Source of the DNA: JAEZPW01 sp035629075
GTDB taxonomy: Bacteria > Acidobacteriota > Terriglobia > Terriglobales > Acidobacteriaceae
NCBI GenBank assembly: GCA_035629075.1
Contig: DASPIK010000010.1
Span: 62,001-126,000 of the forward strand
DNA: 64,000 nucleotides
Direction of reading: 5' to 3'
Numbering within the stretch: position 1 is the stretch's first letter; every line of letters begins with the position of its first letter. The position numbers and the translations under genes are program-made. Positions 18,204-25,064 of the stretch are shown here, in pieces. The notes beneath the pieces are model-generated. The model was given only the letters and a program-made list of their open reading frames with translations, was not told the origin of the DNA and ran no database searches.

Positions 18204-18553
18204 TTCAAAGGCTGAGCCGGTCTCAGCCGCGCGTGAAGCCCTCTTCCCCAAATCCAGGCATTGAGAGCCCACCGCAACTCGTCTTGATTGCACCAATGTT
18301 CGAGAATCTGGCCGTCGCATGAGATCGGCGAAACGTTGAAGCCCTCTTCAACATCCTCGTAGTACATGACTTCATTACGTCTTCGGGCTACTACTACGAC
18401 GCTCTCCGTCTTGCCGTACCGGACGATAGGCGCACAGAACGGTTCTACAGCGTACCTTTTGAATGTCGCTTTTTGCGCAGCATCGCAGCTTAGCAAGTCC
18501 TTCGCGACAATCGTCCGAACCTCACCAACCGTTGCTGGTTTCCAATCAGCCAT
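18200..18553 (-). CDS. Hypothetical protein
   Basis: 117 residues starting MADWKPATVGEVRTIVAKDLL. It contains a beta-rich middle (KTESVVVVARRRNEVMYYEDVEEGFNVSPI) and a C-terminal helix HWCNQDELRWALNAWIWG. I do not recognise the family, but the sequence is protein-like, with a defined N-terminus and an aromatic-rich end. It opens a run of leftward small genes (18200-20210) whose base composition looks lower in GC by eye than the neighbours. No signal peptide, so it is cytoplasmic. Confidence 0.6.
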   Translation of the reverse strand: MADWKPATVGEVRTIVAKDLLSCDAAQKATFKRYAVEPFCAPIVRYGKTESVVVVARRRNEVMYYEDVEEGFNVSPISCDGQILEHWCNQDELRWALNAWIWGRGLHARLRPAQPLN

Positions 18554-18637
18554 AAGGCATGTCTCGTGCGCATCAACATAACTTCCGAGTATCCCGAAAC
18601 GGGATTGTACGGAAGCGGATTCACGGACAGGTACTAG

Positions 18638-18841
18638 TTAGTCCGTAACTTCCCAGCTATCAAGCTCCAGAGTGCCCTCATAAATATCGTCTATCCGAAT
18701 CACTCGCTCGTGTCCTTTAGAGCAGTGGCACCGCAACTTCTTGGGTGGCGAGTCGATGCCCTTCTGCGGGCCAAATATTCCGACTCGCTCGCCGCAGTGG
18801 CAGGTGTATCCGGAAACAAACTGCTTAGTTCCTTTCTTCAT
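18638..18841 (-). CDS. Small Cys-rich hypothetical protein, possible zinc ribbon
   Basis: 67 residues with YTCHCGERVG near the N-terminus and LRCHCSKGHERVI in the middle: two Cys-x-Cys pairs plus a His, about 23 residues apart, consistent with a small zinc ribbon. AGGGG lies about six bases before the ATG. It sits between two other hypothetical genes of the same strand. No known family. Confidence 0.5.
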   Translation of the reverse strand: MKKGTKQFVSGYTCHCGERVGIFGPQKGIDSPPKKLRCHCSKGHERVIRIDDIYEGTLELDSWEVTD

Positions 18842-18903
18842 GGTTGGCCCCTACTCTGGATGGGTGGATATAAGCCGATTTACCGACACGTATCGCGGGT
18901 TAC

Positions 18904-19377
18904 TCAATCACAGTCGTTAATTCGCCAATCCGCAACCCCTTGTTCTTGAAGCGATTTGACGTATTCAACTGTCGAGCTGATATCGATGTCGGGCGCGAAG
19001 TCCAGAGCATACATCCTGTCGTTCATGCCTTCATAAGTCGCACCCAGTTCGTTGCAATGCTGCAAAATCTCATCCCTGCGACCTTGTCCTGCGTCGAGAA
19101 TGTAGAGGTGAATCGTTCTGTGACCGCTTCTTTTATGAACCCTCACGAACTCCGGCCACTGGTCGTCAGATTCGGGGATTGCCTCCACCACATCAAGCCA
19201 GTTGACGTTGCGAGCGTTCCAAGGCGAATTTCTTAGCTCGTAGAGATTCTCCCCGAGAGGAGCCGCCCAAAGCGATTCGCCGCTTACGCCCATGTCCGGT
19301 TCCGGCAGGTCGAAATGCACCTTGACCAGTTCGTCGTTTGCCAACGTGTGTACCCCCAAAACTTCGGTCTTGCACAC
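18904..19377 (-). CDS. DUF4265-like protein
   Basis: 157 residues. The N-terminal half reads ESLWAAPLGENLYELRNSPW and then VNWLDVVEAIPE, the pattern of DUF4265 proteins; their function is unknown. The C-terminal half has an independent alpha/beta layout (RTIHLYILDAGQGRRDEI, then YALDFAPDIDIS). Cytoplasmic, no signal peptide. It belongs to the accessory run 18200-20210. The family call is from memory of the motif and would need a profile search. Confidence 0.6.
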   Translation of the reverse strand: MCKTEVLGVHTLANDELVKVHFDLPEPDMGVSGESLWAAPLGENLYELRNSPWNARNVNWLDVVEAIPESDDQWPEFVRVHKRSGHRTIHLYILDAGQGRRDEILQHCNELGATYEGMNDRMYALDFAPDIDISSTVEYVKSLQEQGVADWRINDCD

Positions 19378-19543
19378 CTTACGCGATTCTCAGCCAAGTT
19401 CCACGATTATTGGACAAAACAGGGCTTATAGCTCATTCTCCGGGCACTCTGGATAGTAAGTGGTAAACGAATTGTCTACAGCTATCAATCGTGCGAGAGC
19501 ATTCGTCTTTGACGTAATAAAGGCCGATATGTCGCCAACTTGC

Positions 19544-20210
19544 TTATTCCGCAGAGTGACTATTCACGGCTTGCAGCCACTCCGCGCTAATCTCTGAAAT
19601 GCCCATGACCTGTTTCTGACGGAGAAACCGACTCAGTTCCAACTGTCCGGCGACCGTCATCATCCTCTCCGTATTGACCGTTTCTGCTGGACCAAGCGTG
19701 CCGTAATTCAGATCAAACCTTGGAGTCGGTCTGCTTTGACCAGAGTGCCGCAACACCAGCGGCCCCGGACCTGCCCAGCCAATATGTCTCCCATTCACTG
19801 GCTCATTTGTGACTAACCAGTCGTACACGCATTGGTACACTGCTGTATCAGCTTCCGCTGTGGGCTGAAAGGGAACCCACTTCAAGTCGCGATTCACTAG
19901 AACGGTTACGGAACCGGCGCGTGCAACAGCTCTGGCGAAGGGGGTAAGGTCTATCTTTCGCTCATCTACTACGATGGTGGCATGTGCAAACATGAGCGCC
20001 GGCAGAGCACCGTTGTTGCCAATCGGACGAAATACATCTGCACTGTAAGTTGCTTCCCCTATCGCGATCCGCAGTTGCCTGGCCGCCAAATCACCATCGA
20101 GTCGTGTTAACCGTTCCGTTCAGAGCCACAGAACAGGCTTGGGGATTAGGTTGTTGAGCAACGCAGGTAAGAGCGGCGACCAACAACGAGCAGAGAAACG
20201 CAATCCGCAT
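19544..20210 (-). pseudogene. Frameshifted exported alpha/beta-hydrolase-like protein
   Basis: An ideal ribosome site (GGAGG, five bases before ATG 20210) starts a signal peptide MRIAFLCSLLVAALTCVAQ, but the frame stops at about 20091 after NGTVNTTRW. The continuation LTRLDGDLAARQLRIAIGEA is in another frame and reads to 19544. The intact protein would be about 220 residues. The segment ALPALMFAHATIVVDERK followed by ARAVARAGSVTVLVNRDLKW resembles the start of alpha/beta hydrolases. Where the nucleophile elbow should be there is GWAGPGP, without serine, so the gene may be decayed as well as shifted. A sequencing or assembly indel near 20100 is the alternative. Confidence 0.55.
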
Positions 20211-20341
20211 CGATTCCTCCAATTCAGCGAAACAGTGTAGCTCCAGCCACGCACAACGTGGTAGTTGGCATAACAAGAACTTCTATCCACTTACCCGTTT
20301 TGGGGTTGGCGTAAGAAGATAAATTTGGACGGTCACGGTGA

Positions 20342-21334
20342 TCATCGGTTGACAGGTTGCGCTTGCAGGTTGCGAAGCGTTTCGGGGGAGTGGTTTGCTA
20401 GTGAGTAGTCCCAGAGGACTTCGGATTTTTCGATGTGCTCTTCGGCTTCGGCCGGCGGGAGAGTGCGGATCAGGAAGTTCTTCTTATCGGCTTTGTCTTC
20501 GCCGTAAGTGACGTAGTAGCTCTCGCCTCCCTTGAGAGCAACGTGGAACAGGTCGGCGGGCTTGGCTTTGGCGATCTTCTCGTTTTTGGCAGCTTTGCCG
20601 GTGCGAAGCCAGTAATTGCCGGGCGGCAGTTCGATGCGTACCGCGAGTTCCGGCAGCAAGAAGTAATGAGCTTCGCCGACCATGAACTTCACTTCGAATG
20701 GCGGACCCGGAACCGCGTCCATGAACAGGTAGATGTATGCGACGTCAGTGCGCGGCTGCGGCGGCGGTGGCTGATGCGCTGCCAACTCCGCGGTTTTGAC
20801 GTTGATGTCATCGACCATCCACGCAGGGATACGAATGCCCTTTGGAATTGTGGCTTCCTCGCCACGTCGCATACTGCCAAGCAAGACGGCACCGAAGCCC
20901 ATCATGGCGGCACGATCCAAGTCAACCGAGTTGCCGGCGTCGAGGTTGACGTGGGAGATGATGGGCACCTTGTGTCCCGTAACGAGTTGAACGCTCTCGA
21001 AGTTGAGGCGAAGCACGCCGCCCTTGCCCAGGCGACCGGCACGCTCAGAGATCTCGAGTTTGGCAATCGCGGGTGCTCCCTTGGCGATCACGACCAGATT
21101 GCCTGCCACGACCGGGCGAATAACTTCGAATTCCAGAACGTCGCCGACCTTGTTCTTTTGCGACGAGACGACCTGTTTGGAGCGCAGCACAAGCTGGAGG
21201 TCTTTCTTGAGCACGACCTGGTCGTCGGCGACTTCGACAAAGCTGGCTGGCGACGCAGACGAGTCTCTTAGCTGGGCGGCGGAATGGAGGCAAAACGCCA
21301 AGACCACCGCGGTGACGAGGGTTGCAAGTTTCAC
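20342..21334 (-). CDS. Exported hypothetical protein
   Basis: 330 residues. Signal peptide MKLATLVTAVVLAFCLHSAAQ, then a beta-rich region (DQVVLKKDLQLVLRSKQ; VGDVLEFEVIRPVVAGNLVVIAKGAPAIAKLE) of the type in acidobacterial envelope proteins, a Pro-rich spacer (HQPPPPQPR), and a second beta domain (AVRIELPPGNYWLRTGK) like DUF2846-type lipoprotein domains. The ribosome site decides the start: AGGAG (complement of 21341-21345) abuts ATG 21340 but is six bases from GTG 21334, so I use GTG. The frame extends to 21493 without support. Function unknown. Confidence 0.75.
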   Translation of the reverse strand: MKLATLVTAVVLAFCLHSAAQLRDSSASPASFVEVADDQVVLKKDLQLVLRSKQVVSSQKNKVGDVLEFEVIRPVVAGNLVVIAKGAPAIAKLEISERAGRLGKGGVLRLNFESVQLVTGHKVPIISHVNLDAGNSVDLDRAAMMGFGAVLLGSMRRGEEATIPKGIRIPAWMVDDINVKTAELAAHQPPPPQPRTDVAYIYLFMDAVPGPPFEVKFMVGEAHYFLLPELAVRIELPPGNYWLRTGKAAKNEKIAKAKPADLFHVALKGGESYYVTYGEDKADKKNFLIRTLPPAEAEEHIEKSEVLWDYSLANHSPETLRNLQAQPVNR

Positions 21335-21495
21335 AGGCATCTCCTCACAAGCGAGCGCAATTATCACAGGAGGTCGGCGGCCGGGAAAGCGTGCCGCGCT
21401 CACCGTCGCTACTTTCCAAACGATGGAACTCCAAAAGGGGAAAGGTGAGTGATAGGCGCGAGGGGAAATAAAAACGATCGTTCTGCGGCGCAAAG

Positions 21496-21519
21496 AAAAG
21501 GGCGACCGCGAGGCCGCCC
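21496..21519 (-). terminator. Rho-independent terminator of the BON protein gene
   Basis: Leftward stem GGGCGGCC / GGTCGCCC (complement of 21500-21519, one G-T pair allowed) followed by TTTTCTTT. It lies 20 nt after the stop at 21541. Confidence 0.75.
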
Positions 21520-21540
21520 TGATGTTCGATCCACGTTGTG

Positions 21541-23151
21541 TTACCGCTGCGGTGGAGGCGTGGTCTGCGGCGTGGAAGGCTGCTGGCTGGTGCCGGTGCC
21601 GGTGCTGCCTGGGGTGGTCCCGGTGGTCGACCCGGTAGTGCCCATCGAACCGGACGAACCAGTCGTCCCCGAAGTGCTGCCGCTGGTGTCTGAAGAGCCG
21701 GGCATTCCTGCGCTGGCTCCGGAGCCGCGGCCGCTGACGGTGAGGTTGTCGACTACTTTACGGCCACCAGCATAAGACTCAGCGATGCGCTTTGCGGTCT
21801 GCCTTTCCTTGCCAGTCAGAACCGTGCCCGACAACTGGATCTGGGTGTCGGTCACGACAACGTTGATGTTCTGATTAGCGAGGCTTGCATCGTTGCGAAG
21901 GGCCGTCTGGATCTGGCCCTGAAGCGAAGAGGCGTCAGCCGTGCTCACGTCACCGGACGTGGTGCTATCGGTGGTGCCCATCGAGCCAGTAGAAGTCTGT
22001 CCGGTCGTGCCGGACTGAGTTCCGCTCGTCCCCGTCTGGCCCGAGGTCCCGGTGGTACCAGACTGACCGGAGCCGATGCCCGAAGAAGTTCCGGAGATAC
22101 CCGACGTTCCTGTGCTGCTACCCACGGAGCCGGTCGTGCCCGACTGCATGCCGGTGGTGGTCTGACCGCTGACGCCGCCCGTAGTACCGGTGGTTTGACC
22201 GCTCACGCCGCCAGTGGTGCCGCTGGTCTGACCAGATGTGCCGCTCGGAGTGGAGACACCCTGCGAAGCAGAGACGCCACCGGGCGCGGTTATCGGAGCC
22301 GAACCCATCGTTCCAGGCTCCGCACTCTGAGTTGAGGAAGTGGTAGTGGATGTCGTCGAAGTTGTGGTAGAGGTGCTGCCGGTCTGTCCTACTGTGCCGG
22401 ACGAGGTGCTCGATTGTGCGCTTGGGTCAGTGCTGCTGGAACTGCTGCTCGTCTGTCCGCTTGGGGTGCTGGATGTGCTGCTTGAGGTGCTGGGTGATGT
22501 GCTCGGACTGGTGCTGGGCGCTGTGCTTGTGCTTGATCCGGCCTGCCCCATAGCGCTAGTTCCGGTTGCTGTTCCAGCCTCGGCCGCTGTGTTGCCGGAG
22601 ATGCTCCCGGCGGTGTTGCTCTGTTGTTCCGCCGTGCCTGAGCTTCCGCTTACAGGAGCAGAATCAGACGTGTTGGCGGCGCTGGCCCCGCCGGGACGAA
22701 CCGTGAGATTCTCGCGAACGCTGCGCACACCCTGAAGAGACTTCGCCATTTTCTTGGCCTGCTTGCGGTCGTCTTTGCTGGCGACTGAGCCGCTCAGGGT
22801 GGCCACGCCGTTCTCGACACTTACCTGGACGTTGTTGAATTCGCTGCGTGCGGAAAACTGTTGCTGAAGTTGTTGCTGCAGCGTGCTGTCGTCCACAGTG
22901 GGAGCATTGCTGGTCTGCTGCTGCCGAACCTGGTCGTCGATGCCGGTCTGCCCGCCGCTCATGCCGGGCTCACCCACGCCGGGGATGTGATCCGGGTGCT
23001 GCTGGCCCGTACCGGGCTGCCCCATGCCTGGCTGGCCGGTCTGCACGCCCATGTCGCTGGGCCGCTGAGGCGCTCCGCCCGGGGTCATTTGGCCAGCAGC
23101 GAATGTTGTTGCAGCCGCCAACGCCAATGTGAGAACAAAAGGATGCTTCAT
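21541..23151 (-). CDS. Exported protein with two BON domains and a long Ser/Thr/Gly-rich linker
   Basis: 536 residues. Signal peptide MKHPFVLTLALAAATTFAAGQ. BON domain 1 lies at about residues 88-153 (NVQVSVENGVATLSGSVASK; VRSVRENLTV). BON domain 2 lies at about 400-470 (INVVVTDTQIQLSGTVLTGK; RKVVDNLTV). The roughly 240 residues between them and the C-terminal tail consist almost only of Ser, Thr, Gly, Gln and Pro, with short repeats such as GTTGGVSGQTT. BON domains bind membranes or lipids, as in OsmY, so a periplasmic envelope-stress role is plausible. GAGGGAG lies about 11 bases before the ATG. Confidence 0.85.
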   Translation of the reverse strand: MKHPFVLTLALAAATTFAAGQMTPGGAPQRPSDMGVQTGQPGMGQPGTGQQHPDHIPGVGEPGMSGGQTGIDDQVRQQQTSNAPTVDDSTLQQQLQQQFSARSEFNNVQVSVENGVATLSGSVASKDDRKQAKKMAKSLQGVRSVRENLTVRPGGASAANTSDSAPVSGSSGTAEQQSNTAGSISGNTAAEAGTATGTSAMGQAGSSTSTAPSTSPSTSPSTSSSTSSTPSGQTSSSSSSTDPSAQSSTSSGTVGQTGSTSTTTSTTSTTTSSTQSAEPGTMGSAPITAPGGVSASQGVSTPSGTSGQTSGTTGGVSGQTTGTTGGVSGQTTTGMQSGTTGSVGSSTGTSGISGTSSGIGSGQSGTTGTSGQTGTSGTQSGTTGQTSTGSMGTTDSTTSGDVSTADASSLQGQIQTALRNDASLANQNINVVVTDTQIQLSGTVLTGKERQTAKRIAESYAGGRKVVDNLTVSGRGSGASAGMPGSSDTSGSTSGTTGSSGSMGTTGSTTGTTPGSTGTGTSQQPSTPQTTPPPQR

Positions 23152-23384
23152 GGTCGGTATACTCCCTCGGTGTTGTTTGCCAGAGATTGGGCGACATGCC
23201 CTTGACGAAGAAGCGCGGTTGATACGAATTGCTGTTACGGATGTGATGCGAGGGCGGGGGTAGGGGTGGTCAGACGAAGCTGCCCAACTTATTCATTCGA
23301 GCGCCCGAGAATGTTCTCTTTTCCCGTCCCACGCTCCCTTTAGGCCCGTTGAAGGCTGGTTCCTCTATCACTTAGACTGTCGAT

Positions 23385-24347
23385 ATGCACGCGCATGCTC
23401 ATGGGGATGGTCACGAGCACGGGCACACAGATCCGCGCAGGAAGGCGCGCGTCCTGCGGATCTCGCTGGTACTCACATCGGCCTACATTCTCGTGCTGGT
23501 GATCGCAGGCCTGAAGTCAAATTCGCTGGCTCTGCTTTCCGAAGCTGCTCACAACGTTTCGGACTTTCTGGCACTGCTTCTCTCGCTTTTTGCCGTGTAC
23601 CTGGAAGCGCGACCGCCGAGCGCAACGAAGACTTACGGCTACAGTCGCGCGGGAGTCCTGGCCGCGTTCATCAATTCGGCTACGCTGGTGCTGATCGCGT
23701 TCTACATCTTCTACGAGGCTTTTGAGCGGCTGAAGCATCCGCAGGACATCCACGCCGGGACGATGATCTGGGTTGCAGGAGTCGGTGTACTCCTGAACGG
23801 CTTCATCGCACTGATGCTCTGGGCTGGGCACCGCGACGTCAACATTCGCAGCGCTTTTCTGCACGAGATCGGTGACACGCTCTCGACGGCGGCGGTCATT
23901 GTGGGCGGCTGGGTGATCGTCTACACGGGACAGCAGTGGATCGACTCGGCGCTGTCGTTCGGCATCGGCGCGCTGATCCTGTGGTCTTCGTTCGGCATCA
24001 TTCGTGAAACGCTGAACATACTGTTGGAAGGCACTCCGACGGGCATGGAGCTGGAGAAGATCGCCGACGCGATTGCAGCAGTGCCCGGAGTTCGCGACGT
24101 GCACGACCTACACGTGTGGACGATCGGATCGAACATGCACGCACTGTCGTCACACGTGATCATTGCGGACATTCCTCCGTCCGAAAGCGAACACATCCTG
24201 CGCAATGTGAAAGAGACATTGCGAACCGGATTCAATATCGAACACACAACGCTGCAGTTCGAGCATGAAGTGTGCGAGGAGGCCCACGGATGCGTGGTGC
24301 CCTTGAACGGCCACACGGGGCAGCGGCGGAACGGAAATCAACATTGA
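23385..24347 (+). CDS. Cation diffusion facilitator (zinc-type efflux transporter)
   Basis: 320-residue CDF/CzcD-like proton antiporter exporting Zn2+ or similar ions across the inner membrane. The N-terminus is His-rich (MHAHAHGDGHEHGHTD). Six membrane helices carry the metal site HNVSD in helix II and HEIGD in helix V, i.e. the His/Asp pairs of zinc-type members. The cytoplasmic C-terminal domain has DVHDLHVWTIGSNMHALSSH, followed by a Cys/His end (HEVCEEAHGCVVPLNGH). The start ATG begins the His-rich stretch; no clear ribosome site. A FixH/YtkA-like lipoprotein gene follows. Confidence 0.93.
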   Translation: MHAHAHGDGHEHGHTDPRRKARVLRISLVLTSAYILVLVIAGLKSNSLALLSEAAHNVSDFLALLLSLFAVYLEARPPSATKTYGYSRAGVLAAFINSATLVLIAFYIFYEAFERLKHPQDIHAGTMIWVAGVGVLLNGFIALMLWAGHRDVNIRSAFLHEIGDTLSTAAVIVGGWVIVYTGQQWIDSALSFGIGALILWSSFGIIRETLNILLEGTPTGMELEKIADAIAAVPGVRDVHDLHVWTIGSNMHALSSHVIIADIPPSESEHILRNVKETLRTGFNIEHTTLQFEHEVCEEAHGCVVPLNGHTGQRRNGNQH

Positions 24348-24388
24348 GTCTATGGGCGGGGCTGGCCCGTTTTGCTATACCAGGCGTC

Positions 24389-24410
24389 GGACGGGGCACA
24401 GCCCCCGTCC
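24389..24410. repeat. Interspersed hairpin repeat, family B, copy 1
   Basis: GGACGGGGCACAGCCCCCGT plus CC: an 8-bp perfect stem (24389-24396 / 24403-24410). Related sequence occurs at 25422-25441, 26777-26790 and 28487-28500. Confidence 0.6.
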
Positions 24411-24459
24411 CACACCACTGTTGAAGCACTCTTAAATCAACAAGCGGAGCGTATTCGGC

Positions 24460-24900
24460 ATGAATAAGCGATTCGGTTTTCTGTTCGCGGCTGTCTTACT
24501 AGCAACTGGGCTAATCACAACTCTTTCATTGATCGGCTGCAGCGGAAAACCTCATGGGCACGGCACCGCTGCACAGACCGAGCCGCTGCCGCCTTCGCCT
24601 TGGGATATGGCGTTTACAACGGAGCCCGCGCAGCCGAAGTACGGACAGGAAACCGTGTTTCGTGTCAGCCTGCAGGACGACTCCGGCAAGCCGATGCCCG
24701 GAGCCAAGGTCGAGGCCGACCTGAAGATGAAGGGGCACGACATGGGGAAAAACATCGTGTCACTCATAGATAATGGCCAGGGCATATACGAAGGCAAGGG
24801 GAAGTTCACGATGGCCGGGCCGTGGGACGTTGTCGTGATCGCAAACAAGGATGGCAAGGGCGGCGCGCAAACATTCAATGTGGTGGCGAGGAAAGATTGA
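24460..24900 (+). CDS. FixH/YtkA-like lipoprotein
   Basis: 146 residues. The N-terminal signal ends in lipobox LIGC (Cys at about residue 27), followed by a short His/Gly/Pro linker. The rest is one beta-sandwich like FixH/YtkA proteins: PWDMAFTTEPAQPKYGQETVFRV, then GKPMPGAKVEADLKMKGHDMGKNI, then QGIYEGKGKFTMAGPWDVVV. Such domains accompany metal or cytochrome systems; next to a cation exporter it may bind or sense metal at the surface, though this is inference. GGAG lies about ten bases before the ATG. Confidence 0.8.
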   Translation: MNKRFGFLFAAVLLATGLITTLSLIGCSGKPHGHGTAAQTEPLPPSPWDMAFTTEPAQPKYGQETVFRVSLQDDSGKPMPGAKVEADLKMKGHDMGKNIVSLIDNGQGIYEGKGKFTMAGPWDVVVIANKDGKGGAQTFNVVARKD

Positions 24901-24927
24901 TTGAATTGATTGGTTGGATGATTTGAT
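24893..24927. repeat. Family C repeat (TTGGATGATTTGATGG)
   Basis: GATTGATTGAATTGATTGG and TTGGATGATTTGATGG immediately follow the lipoprotein stop, like the tract at the end of purF. Confidence 0.55.
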
Positions 24928-25021
24928 GGAAATCGGGCAATCTGGCTTCGCGTCACCGATTCGCGGAATTTGGCAACTGCTGTGAGGGCAGAGTTTCCTT
25001 CAGCATCTTCGTAACGCAAAC

Positions 25022-25058
25022 ACAAAATGCATAGATCCTTCGCTCCGCTCAGGATGAC
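25022..25058. repeat. Interspersed palindromic repeat, family A, copy 2
   Basis: 37 nt matching 261-297 with one substitution, ending six bases before the 3' end of the DNA ligase gene. Confidence 0.75.
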
Positions 25059-25064
25059 TTGTCT

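Noticed and set aside
20435..21271. 278-codon open frame opposite the exported protein gene
   Set aside because: Shadow frame; the other strand has a signal peptide and a decisive ribosome site.
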